A stretch of 64,000 nucleotides of DNA from Chionoecetes opilio. Its lineage: Eukaryota > Arthropoda > Malacostraca > Decapoda > Majidae. The position numbers and the translations under genes were made by a program. The notes beneath the pieces are model-generated. The model was not told where the DNA came from. It searched no databases and was given only the letters and a program-made list of their open reading frames with translations. Shown here piece after piece: positions 20,901-30,508 of this stretch. The DNA is taken from positions 110,583-174,582 of the forward strand of contig JACEEZ010025310.1 in assembly GCA_016584305.1 (NCBI GenBank), read 5' to 3'. How positions within the stretch are numbered: the stretch's first letter is position 1; the number at the start of each line of letters is the position of its first letter.

Positions 20901-23372
20901 TCCTCCTCCGTGGCGTCCACCTTGGCCAGCCGGATGCCCTCTCCCTTCAGCTCCTTGGCCGCTGCCGCATACTCGGGGGCCAGGCTCTTGCAGTGCCCAC
21001 ACCTGTGAAGTTATTATTTTTTATATAATTTTATGGGATGCTATCTTAAAATTTGTCAATGTTGTATGAATAAAAAGTAATAACCAAATCCCACCATGCC
21101 CTAATAAACAATCACATGACGACTCCACTTCACCACTCAAATTGGACTGCGACAAACACAGCCAAACAGCATAGACGGTATACCAAAAGAAGTGGTTTTT
21201 GGTTTGAAAAAGAGATGAAACTAGTCACATTAATGAAACCAGCCACACCTTCCCTTAACAAATACACACCATGCAAGATGTATTTTTGTGCGTCAGTATG
21301 GGGGCCCCTGTACACAAAGGAACACTTCAGTCAGTTATCTACAGACTAGGAAGTTAGTGCATTCATACTGACAATCAATCAGTCATCACAGACACCACCA
21401 GACACAAGACCCAGCCGGCCTTGTTCTGTATTTCTGTGTTATTTTATTCTTCTACACCACCCTTCTCTGTAACCCCCCCCACCCTTTCTTAAATAAACTT
21501 TTAAACTGACCACAACACTCACCATGGTGCATAAAACTCTACCAGGATGGCCTCTTTACTGCCAACCACGTGCAGGAAGTTGTCAGTGGTCAGCACCAGC
21601 ACGTCCTCCTCCTCCACCACCTTCACCTCGCCGCCAAACCCCTCCACCACAGGAATGTCTGCAGAGAGAAGGCACTCATCAGTCCCAGCACCACCACCAC
21701 CTTGCTGAAAGAATAACTATACACACAAAATAGTATCCCAGTGTGGGAAGCAATAGTAGTTACATCCATCACTTGTGCCTGTATTACAACAGCTCAAAAT
21801 ATCTTAATATGGGTGGTGGTAACAAGTTTAAGTTTCAGCTAGTATAAAAAAAAACCACAAGTTAAGATGTACTTTCAGCCAATACAATCACCTTTTTCTC
21901 TTTCCATCAAGCCAACATTTTTGGGGGACTGGTGGGAAACTGGCTTTTTTTGGGTGGGGGTGGCAAAGTTAACTGTTAATGACTCTCCCAAAAACCTAAC
22001 CTAATTCTAACCTGCTAACCTGGAATCCCCTACCCGAGAAATGTACCAGCATTGAAGTGATAAAACTTGAAACCCGAAATCTCAAGACGATACACACTCT
22101 GCCAGTGGTGACCATTCTACAACTACGGTCAAATGTCTCCTAGCTGTCTGTCGTGTCACGAGGCTTGCTTTGCTTTGATTGGCCAAAAAAATAATGAGTT
22201 TATACATTATTGGTAAGAAAGCAATGCGACTTTCTATAATCACCAAACATCACACCCCCCATAGTCACCGAGAATGAGACATACCATACTAATCAAACAC
22301 TCAAGACTTTTATTCAAACATTCTTCTTTTTTACATAACAAAGGACTGGCCAAGGGGAAACAAAGGTAACAAAAATCACGCTTAATTAAGCTGCCAGTCC
22401 CTATAAAGTAGACAGTAAGAGATTGTAGAAAGATGGATGGGCCAATTTAGTTCAGGTGTATTGTCACTCCTCTCTTAAACTGTACCCTGTTTAGGAGAGC
22501 TGTATGAGTGGATCCCCTTCAAACATACGAGACATACTCCATACATGAGCAAATAAGTCCCCAGTACAGAGCAAGCAACTGTGAGGGAGAAAAAAATTGA
22601 CGCAGATGCCACAGGACAACTAACTTCTTAGGAGCTGGTTTAGCAAGACGAGTTATGAAATTTCCAGTTAAGATTTAATTGTAGAAGGAAACAGTTGAGT
22701 GTCATTGAAGAAGAGGGGATAGTTGTCTGGAAGGTTATGTCGAGTAAATAGTAGAAGTTAGTAATTTGTTTTTTGATAAATATATAAATATAAAGAAATA
22801 ATGAAATATGACTTAAATAAAATAATTCCTAGGTTGGGTTGAGTTTAGGATTGGTTAGGTTAGGTTTAGGTTATGTTAAGGTTTGGGATATTTTAGGCTC
22901 TTAGGGTAGGTTTGGGTTAAGTTTTGTAGTTATTTAGGTAAAAAAAAAAAAAAAAAAATATTTGATGGTGCGTGATTGCCCGGGTGGTTGACGCCGGAAA
23001 TTCCTGCGGAATATTTACCGATTAACGAACTTCTTGAAAAAAAGATAGGCGTGAAATAAATAAAGGAACTACAAAAAATAATGGGCAGCAAAGAGAAACA
23101 CTTTAAAAGGAACAGAGCAAGTAAAGAACTGTTAAGGGAAGATAATTATACAAACACGCCTATAAAAAGAACACTCAAGTCTAGAGTGGCGGCGGTGGCA
23201 AGGCAACCCCTGAAGACCCTGACACGGCATCAGACCTGCCGGAGCCACTGCCTGACGGAGGCCACAACGATAACACACATATTAACATACCTTCATCTCC
23301 ATCGAGCCCCGCTGTCGGTTCCACGGCCAGACAGACGCCAACCAACACCGTGACTAGAATCTTGTACAACAT
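12993..23372 (-). CDS. PDIA4: Protein disulfide-isomerase A4 (ERp72)
   Basis: An ER-lumen thiol oxidoreductase/isomerase that forms and rearranges disulfides in secretory proteins. Twelve coding exons, in gene order: 23291-23372, 21523-21658, 20800-21002, 20280-20437, 20009-20137, 19180-19399, 18570-18703, 17480-17636, 15589-15751, 14294-14364, 13543-13901, 12993-13055 (1875 nt, 624 aa; vertebrate PDIA4 is about 645). Seen: signal peptide at residues 1 to about 22 ([19 protein letters not shown]); first thioredoxin domain with WCGHC at 73-77; second with GCKHC at 187-191 (normally WCGHC); redox-inactive b and b' region at about 237-480; third catalytic domain with WCGHC at 532-536; C-terminal KDEL. 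Each catalytic domain keeps its GYPTL or GFPTI cis-proline loop. The W codon of the first active site is split by an intron. The ATG was chosen because it starts the signal peptide. It is divergent from ZMPSTE24 and convergent with the AAA gene. Confidence 0.95.
13221..13507 (-). mobile_element. tRNA-Val-derived SINE (family 2)
   Basis: On the - strand the head reads CTACTCCGTAGTGTAG, then an anticodon loop TTCACAA (CAC, valine), then GGGTTCGATCCCC (B box) and GGAGCGG, which pairs with the 5' end with one mismatch. A body of roughly 200 bp follows (AACCCCAGCCAACACC on + is part of it), ending near (GT)n on +. The body and intronic position mark it as a SINE and not a tRNA gene. Confidence 0.65.
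14841..15371. mobile_element. Foldback element with a tRNA-like segment inside
   Basis: The left arm (TTTACACAGTG, then GCACTGTCCCTGCTACACACC at 14865-14885) and right arm (GGTGTGCAGCAGGGACAGTG at 15329-15348, then CACTGTGTAAAC) are about 43-bp inverted repeats. Between them, about 14896-14970, is a tRNA-like stretch with GATGGTCAGGTTGATAAC and GGTTCAAATCCTC. No exact target duplication was found. It lies in a PDIA4 intron. Confidence 0.55.
15941..16200 (+). mobile_element. tRNA-derived SINE (family 1), 5' truncated
   Basis: From GTCGAGTGGCCTAAGAAC onward it matches the bodies of 10181-10515 and 1303-1750, ending CAGGCGCTATAGGC and poly-A. The tRNA-like head is missing. Confidence 0.8.
16275..16575 (-). 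mobile_element. CR1-like retrotransposon, C-terminal ORF plus 3' UTR
   Basis: Read on -, this is the longest copy of the family. It translates without interruption as the end of a reverse-transcriptase [22 protein letters not shown], then [20 protein letters not shown], then a stop. The pattern (FxxRvvnxWNxLp..vv.a.s...FK.rLD) is the usual C-terminus of CR1/L2/Jockey-type elements. About 65 bp of UTR follow, ending in tandem TTCTTATG-type repeats (AAGAACATAAGA on +). Confidence 0.75.
17675..17830 (-). mobile_element. CR1-like 3' end
   Basis: The same terminal sequence as 16275-16575 on - (CATAAGAAAATAAGGAAGCT through CATCCACCTTTCATCC on +), truncated after the FKRRLD region. It sits just beyond PDIA4 exon 17480-17636. 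Confidence 0.75.
17873..17912. repeat. (CTGC)n microsatellite
   Basis: About ten perfect copies of a CTGC tetranucleotide lie in a PDIA4 intron. Confidence 0.95.
18995..19112. repeat. CCGGATATCC-rich inverted repeats
   Basis: The palindromic motif CCGGATAT/ATATCCGG recurs at least six times in about 110 bp, in both orientations. It resembles the terminal part of a small transposon, but I could not fix ends or a target duplication. Confidence 0.45.
19690..19930 (-). mobile_element. tRNA-derived SINE (family 3)
   Basis: On - the head reads TCCGTGGTGTGGTGGC, then a CTACAAA loop, then CTGGTTCAAATCTTGG (B-box-like), followed by a body of roughly 170 bp. It lies in the PDIA4 intron between exons 19180-19399 and 20009-20137. 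The body differs from family 2 at 13221-13507. Confidence 0.55.
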
Positions 23373-25076
23373 TATAAGGAACTACGTGAGTATGAGTTAA
23401 AGTAAGTAGTATATCGCCGCCGCCGCCCACTCTGCCGCCGCGCCGCCCGTCACCCGCTACTTGTCAACAACGGCACCAACACGCTCTAAGCTTATCGTAC
23501 CCGTGTATGCACTCATTTCCGCTATTATAACCTATATCGATGTATTTTTTCCCTACAGTCGTATTCTATACATCTGTTTTATGTATCTGCAGGCATAATC
23601 TAATCAATGAATATACGTTTTTAAGTCATTTTCAGTCAAACAGGTGTATGAGAGCTCCCATGGGCCAATCAGCGAGCGCCAAGTGAAGGAACGGCCTCGC
23701 TGCCAGACCACCTTTTTTCCTCATGCAACACGTGTAACCTCTATTATTGATCTATGTACGTGTCATATGTATATATTCTATGCATCACTAAGCATTATAT
23801 TACACCAAGTATGTACGTGTGTTTCAGGTCGATTCCGAATGTATGAAGACAGAAGACCCCATTCAAACAATTTGGCCATCCTCGCTGCCAGACATAGAAC
23901 TTATAACACGTATGTCAAGCGATACATTGACCTCTTGTACACTTGTACACTTGCAATAATACATTCACAGCTGTGTCAGTCCACAGCACGAGGTAGTCTG
24001 AATACAAAGCTACGTGTAGGATGCCAAGAGAATCCCTGTCATGCTGTAAAATTGCTTCAATTTGACTCCTATCTGAGACTGATAGGATCATTGGATAGTT
24101 ATAGAGGTGGACATTGAGTTGCTAAGTGGTAATAAGAGACATGAATGAGGTAGATAATTGTGGCTGACTGAGTATGTCGGTCTGCTATATATGTGCGATG
24201 GAGCGTGTGTATGATGAGTAGGCCTAATTACGTTAGTTATCAATTTAGTTAGATACGTTTGCCAGATCCATTTGTTGGTTTGTATGGGAGATTCCAATGG
24301 TAGCTCGGTATGAATCAAGCAAGCTACCTACGGTAGAGAGCTAGAAGCTATAGAAGCAACAGAAGCTACTAATTGCTATGGACCCTGATGTTGAAAAACC
24401 TGAATCATGAAACAAATCAAATATAATTAACAATTTAACCTTACGACATGTACTTTAGAATATATGCCTTTACAAAAAAGGTATAACTATAGCACGGACT
24501 GTAAAATAGTATGAATGGAAGTTATCTGACTTATGATCTTGACAATGACTTAGGTAGAAGTTACATCAACGTAATCAAACTATATTTAAAGGCTTAAAAA
24601 CTTTTGTGAAATTAGATTTAGAGTTCATTGCCTATCTTTTGCCTTGTTGGGCAGGATGTTATTAATATAAATGTTCGGTAGCCATACGTAAACACGGCAC
24701 ATTGCCGTGTGATGCGAAGATAACTTTTAAAACCGTAAAGAGATTACTCTTTCTCATCTATTTCTTTCAAGTCTTGTTCTTGTTCCTCTTGATCTCTATC
24801 GCTTCGTAGGTCCTTTTTGTTAGAGCTCCTTGTCCTTTTATTTTATCTTTCACATTGCTTTTTCAACTTTTCTCATACTTTTTCTATATTTCATTATTCA
24901 TCATTATTGCTCTTCTTTGTATTGTTTGATTCCCCAGGTCTTATTATTAGTCTCCCTGCTCCTTGTCCTCCCCGCCGCTGCCGCTGCAGGCTACGGCGGT
25001 CGGCGAGGCAAGGTAAACAAACCCGCGGCGGAGCATTGGTAGGCGAGCACCACCGCCTTTTACATCACAGGTCCTG
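23373..25076. promoter_or_regulatory. Divergent intergenic region, PDIA4 / ZMPSTE24
   Basis: The two genes read away from each other across 1.7 kb, so both promoters should be here. A CG-rich patch (CGCCGCCGCC) lies at about 23418-23450, near the PDIA4 start. GCTGCCGCTGCAG and GCAAGGTAAAC at about 24977-25015 could bound a small 5' non-coding exon of ZMPSTE24, and CATCACAG at 25064-25070 is a possible acceptor just before its ATG. I see no clear TATA box. Confidence 0.4.
23665..23683 (+). promoter_or_regulatory. ERSE-like element upstream of PDIA4
   Basis: CCAAT, nine bases, then CCAAG. The mammalian ER-stress element is CCAAT-N9-CCACG, so spacing is exact and one base of the second half differs. 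It lies about 290 bp upstream of the PDIA4 start codon. PDIA4 is a known unfolded-protein-response target in vertebrates; a role here is inference. Confidence 0.35.
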
Positions 25077-28000
25077 ATGATTTCCTTGGCCATCCCAGAA
25101 TTAGCATCATGGGAAGGGAAGATATTCGTGGGAGTCCTGGGGTTCTCCTGGGCTACCTACATGTGGGAGGAATACCTTGCCTACAGACAGGTGAGTGGGG
25201 GTGATGCAAGCTGCTGGGGTGGTGACGTGGTGCGTTGTTATTCATATTGGTCGTCTTGAGTCTCTCGCTTTGATGTTTTATAATGTCTATATGCTCGTCT
25301 TGTATTTAATTATACATACATGTCTTTCCTAGTGTCCCGGCTTATGGGTTTTTTTTCCAAATCATTGCTTTGTCTTGCTTCGTAGTGTAATGCCAGGATT
25401 ATAAATAACCAGCAGTACAGTAGAGCCTCTTTTCATTCAGGCCTCTATTCTTCTCCTTTCTTTGGTAAAATTCTACCGTAGATAACAGTCAAGTCTCCAC
25501 CTGCAGTCATGTCGCCAGGCGCCATATATTACGAATTATAGCATTACTGATTTTTATGTGCCACTGAAGATAATACACAGTAGTTTATATCATGACTGTA
25601 TAATCTACCCTGTTTCAGCGTTGTTTTATGCTTTGTATCTGCAAGTATAGACGGTTTCAAATTTCACTACGCGTTTTTTTTTCGGGCGACGACGACAGCG
25701 GTACGACACTCAGTAAATAAACACTAGATGGCGACTCTACTGTTGGTAGCCACTTTGTAGATATTTTTGTCATTTGTTCATTTATAGCCATACTATGACA
25801 CAGACAATCCAGATAGCCCCTTCTAACTTTCCTGAAATCAAGGATGTAGAAATGTAAGTATTAACGCCACCACACGTCTGTAAACAGAAAAAAAAGTTGT
25901 CCTGGCGACTTTACTGTTATCTACGGTAGAGTCCTAGCCCGCCCTTAATAATGTTTTTTTTTCTCCAGACCTTCACAGATCCCTTCAGATACCTCTAAAA
26001 CGTAATTCTAAAGTGGGAGAGAGATGCCTCTTCATCACCCCTCCTGACCTCCCAAAAATAATATGACTAATCTAACCTTACTATAACCTTATCAATAACC
26101 TCCTAGCGAGACCTAAGGGCGGAAAAGAACTAGAATTTTACCAGGTTAGGTTAGGTTTGTAATTTTTTTGGGGGGGGTCTCGCTAGGAGGTTATTAGTGA
26201 GGTTAGGGGGGCATCTCTCCCCCACATTATAAGTACGTTTTAGAGGTATCTGAAGGGATCTGTCCAGGGCTGGAGTAAAAAAATCTCTAATAAGGGCGAG
26301 AAAGGACTCTAGAATTTGACTATCTTTCTCCAGTTTTCTTTTTCTAAGGTGTGAGGAAACTGAGGTGAATTTCAACTTCAGACAAAGTTTCCGTCTCGGA
26401 GTATTACACGTAGGGGATCAGGATCCTAGGTGTAATACATCAGGATGGTATTTCTCACCCTCTTTGCCTGTTGGCATAGGGTTGCCATAAGTCCGGATTT
26501 TCCCGGACATGTCTGGAATTTAGGTATGAAAATTGGCGTCCGGGGGGAATTTTGATAATTCTCGAAATGTCTGGAATTTCAGCATCCATCACAATTTTTC
26601 AAAAAATAAAAATTTTAAGCTCTGTATTGACAAGCGAGAGAGAGAAAAGTGGAGGAGGGGTTCGCCGTGTGGCAGCTCTAGTGACGGAAGCATCAATTAC
26701 ATGACCTGATCCTGGATTCAATTGCAACTCTTCTTCCGTGTATAAGTCCTGTATCAGGTCGTTGCTCCCGGCCGTCGCCTCACGTCGCGCCAGTCTTCTT
26801 GTAGCAGCTGTTGCGGTGTTTGAAAAATTATTTACTTGTTTGCGGCCTCGTTGCCACAGCTGCTACACTGCAGAGATACAGTATAGTGCAGCAGTATGGT
26901 TATATATATATATATATATATTTTTTTTATTTTTTTTATTATTATTTATTTACATACTCAACAAGGTTACATAACGTCAAAGGCCCAAAATGTGTGTTGG
27001 GCGGGGTCATGGGTGTCAGTGGCAGCGTCCATAATTTTGGCAGTTCAGATATGGCAGAAACGTGATTAATGCTCACCTTCCACTCTTGACATGATTTGTC
27101 AGTAAATATGTAGTTCCAACCAATACTCCCTCTTGACCAATACTCTCCTGACATAACATAAGCCAGACTGAGCCCAGCCACCAGTCTACAGGATGACAAA
27201 CTCCACACAAAATTACAATCAAAGGAAACAATATTAGGAAGATGCATCATATACACCATGATACAGAATAATATACATGTACAAGTTATATACAAAGCTC
27301 ATAAAGCTGATCACAAAGACAGCAGGCAAGTGTTGTCCCTGTGCCACACTAACTGTTCTTTCTCGTGCAGCGCCGAGTGTACCGTGAGAGGAAGGACCCG
27401 CCGGCTGAGCTGAAGGACCTCATGGAGAAAGACTCCTATGATAAAGCTCGAGCTTACAGCATAGACAAGAGCAACTTTGGCCTCATCTCTGGAGGCTTTG
27501 ATCAAGTGCTCGGGACAGTAAGTAGTACTAGCATTGGTGTTCTTGTGCATCTTAATGCCTAGAGGAGGGATGGAATCCTTCTTCTGCAGTGTTTGTTACC
27601 CACTTCAATAAGAATTTTATCTTGTTTTTATCTTGTTCATCTTTATTTTGCAAGGCAATCCAAGAACGTCATCAACCAATCACCATACTGTTTTGATAAG
27701 CTGATCATTCAGTCACATGGCAGCCACCTTTCCTCAGCCTTCTAGGCTCCTCACGTGCTATACTACTAAGTGCCTCAGTACATGTCCCACAGCACACAAA
27801 AAACCTCATTAATGATGCTGCTCATGTTGGCAGGGATCAGTAGTCACTATTATCTGAATATACACAAGGAAGTGTAACCGGGACAACACTCACTGTACTC
27901 CAGGCCGTGATGGTGTTGGGGGGCTACCCGGTACTGTGGGGCGCCTCGGGGAAGGTGGCCGAGTGGCTGGGTTTTCCTGCCGGCGCTGAGATCCCCCAGA

Positions 28001-30508
28001 CTGTGGTGTTTGTGGGTCTGCGCTCCCTGCTCTCCACCGTGGTCAACATGCCCTGGTCTGTGTACTTCACCTTCTGGGTGGAGCAGAAACACGGCTTCAA
28101 CAAACAGGTATGGAAAGGGAGTGGAGGAGGGAGTCCACAGGGGTGGGGAGGATAATGTGGGGGTGGTGGTGGAGGAAAGGTTAGGAGGGGAGTGGAGATG
28201 GGGGATTAGGGGAAGCCAGAAGATTCAAGAGTTGGGGAAGGCAGGATCTAACAGGAGTGATTTGCTTGAAATGAATGGAAGTAATTGTCTGCTTTGATGG
28301 CCTCCTCTTATAGTGTAGTGTGTTGCATTGCACGGAGACGATTCAATTCGGTTTTTGCTCATTCACTATTTTTGTTGACAGACTCCGGGCTTCTTCATAA
28401 AGGACAACCTGAAGAAGTTTATTGTGACGCAGGTCATCTCGGCACCTGTTGTCTCCTCCCTGGTGTACATCATCAAGGTGAGGCTTGTTTGTTGACGCCG
28501 CGGTGCAGCTGGATTAGGGGTGTGTGTGGGCAAAATTTATAGGATAGTTTAAGGTTATGCATATGTTGCTGTGAATGTTATGGATTATTGATAAAATGTA
28601 ATAAAATGTAGTAAATTGTATGTGTGTGTGTGTGTCTGTGTGCATGAATGTAGAAGTATGTAAAAGTTCGATCTCCTTTGTTTGAATAAAAACTTTTCTG
28701 CAGTGGTACTAAAACCTGATTGTGTTTCCCAGGCTGGTGGTGACTACTTCTTCATCTACCTTTGGGGCTTCACCACGGCCGTCATGCTCTTCCTCATGAC
28801 CATTTACCCAAGCTGCATCGCGCCACTCTTTGACAAGTACACGCCACTCCCCGAAGGCGACCTCAGAACCAAGATCGAGAACCTGGCCAAGCAAATTGAC
28901 TTCCCCCTCACCAAGCTGTACGTGGTGGAGGGGTCCAAGCGCTCCGCCCACAGCAACGCCTACTTCTACGGCTTCTTCAAGAACAAGCGCATCGTGCTGT
29001 ACGACACCCTGCTGGAGGACTACACGCCGCTCAACGAGGAGGGTGCGGAAGCGAAGAAGTCTGATGACTGCCAAGGAGAAGAAGACGGGGTGCAGCGCTG
29101 ACGAGGTGCTGGCGGTGCTGGGCCACGAGCTGGGCCACTGGAAGCTGAACCACGTGCTCAAGGGCATCGTGATATTCCAGGCAAGCCATGGCCACTGTTA
29201 TCACTACTGTGGATTTATGTTTATGATTTATTTTTCATGTGATAAGAATGCTGGCTTAAAAAAAATGGTTCATGTCATCCCAAGTGCAAGGTAATTCAGT
29301 AATACCTCTGAGGCTGTGTGGAGTGCAAATAAGTCAGCGTTGCTCCATGGAGGGAGAATAATATAAGTGAAACACTCCAAATATATATCACCTATATGTT
29401 GGATGCTTTGGAATGATGCATCCAATTTCTTATCCATTGAATTGAGCTCATGCGTTCTGCTTTTTTTATCAGGTGCCACAGCATGCTTTGAAAATTACCA
29501 ATTGCTTGGAAGAAAAAAGAATACTATCCTTAATAGCCTTCCTCGTTCCAGGTCAACTTGTTCCTGGTGTTCAGTGTGTTCGGGTCGCTGTACAAGTACT
29601 CGCCGCTGTACCGCGCGTACGGCTTCAACCACAGCCAGCCCGCCTTCATCGGCCTGATCCTGGTGATGCAGTACGTGTTCGCTCCGTACAATGAGGTGAG
29701 TCTTTGGAATGGACTCTGTCGTCAGGTAGTTAGTGCGGAGTCAATAGGGAGTTTTAAAAGGAGGCTAGACAATGTCATGGATGGGGATGAAAGGTGCATA
29801 TAGGTAGTGTTAAGTAACAGGAACTACCACGTGAAGGTCTCACAACCTCTTGTAGCTTCCTTATTTTCTTATGAGGTACACAATACACTGGTTTACCTCC
29901 AAAGTATTCCTGTATCTGTGTCTAATTTACATGCTTGTTCTTGGGGATAATCTCCTTCAAGAGGCTCCCAGGAACATATGTCAGCATCAGTTCAACTAAC
30001 AAGTTGTTGTGCAAGTTCTCTGGTGACTTGGCCAAACACCTAACATTTGAGAATTTTGGAATTAGTGGACTTGATATGAATTATGCAACAGTCCAGAGTA
30101 TTGTAATTAGTACCAAATATTTAATTGAAGTGTGGAGGTAAATCAATAACTGGTGATATTTCAATATGTGGACTCTGAACACAGACTTCAGATCTGAGTG
30201 TACAGTCATAGATTCAAGGAAAGGATGCAACATGAACTACAGCAATAACTCTGCCTGACATCCACACCCTAACATTTCAGATCCTGCAGTTCCTCCTCAC
30301 AATGTTCAGCCGCCACAACGAGTTTCAGGCCGACAAGTTTGCCAAGGAGCTGGGATTCTCGGACAAGTTGAAGATGGCGCTGATCAAGCTGAACGAGGAC
30401 AACCTGGGCTTCCCCGTGTATGACCCTCTGTACTCCGCCTGGCACCACTCCCACCCCCCCATCCTGGAGCGCATCAGGGCTCTGGAGGGCAAGGCAAAGG
30501 AGGAGTAA
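25077..30508 (+). CDS. ZMPSTE24: CAAX prenyl protease 1 homologue (Ste24 zinc metalloprotease)
   Basis: A multi-pass membrane zinc protease of the ER and inner nuclear membrane that cleaves C-terminal tripeptides from farnesylated proteins and matures prelamin A in vertebrates. Exons: 25077-25190, 27371-27517, 27904-28107, 28382-28477, 28733-29180, 29552-29695, 30281-30508. Seen: first helix [67 protein letters not shown]; zinc motif HELGH at 29124-29138; HNEFQAD with the third zinc ligand Glu in the last exon; [11 protein letters not shown] near the end. The exons total 1381 nt, one more than a multiple of three. The frame is lost in the variable loop before HELGH (about 29035-29100): upstream runs to a stop at 29099-29101, while [14 protein letters not shown] is in the next frame. 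An assembly indel is the likeliest cause, a natural lesion the alternative. The intron at 29181-29551 has a GC donor. Confidence 0.92.
25476..25926. mobile_element. MITE with CCGTAGATAACAGT ends, copy 1
   Basis: The ends CCGTAGATAACAGTCAAGTC and GACTTTACTGTTATCTACGG are nearly perfect inverted repeats, flanked by TA (25474-25475 and 25927-25928). The interior shares long stretches with 54240-54740, such as CGCCAGGCGCCATATATTAC and TTATATCATGACTGTATAAT. It lies in the first intron of ZMPSTE24. No transposase is encoded. Confidence 0.8.
26880..26945. repeat. AT/T-rich microsatellite
   Basis: A short (AT)n block is followed by T-rich sequence in the first intron of ZMPSTE24. The rest of that intron, outside 25476-25926, shows no element with definable ends. 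Confidence 0.7.
29704..29873 (+). mobile_element. CR1-like 3' end, 8 nt from a splice donor
   Basis: In sense orientation, the reading [20 protein letters not shown] and then [16 protein letters not shown] matches the 16275-16575 copy, followed by the shared UTR (AACAGGAACTACCACGTGAA through CTTATTTTCTTATG). The homology begins about 8 nt after the GT of the ZMPSTE24 exon 29552-29695 donor. Confidence 0.8.

Noticed and set aside
23644..24117. 157-codon open frame on + between PDIA4 and ZMPSTE24
   Set aside because: No recognisable domain or clear coding bias, and it covers the presumed PDIA4 promoter. It could be a lineage-specific gene but I cannot support it.
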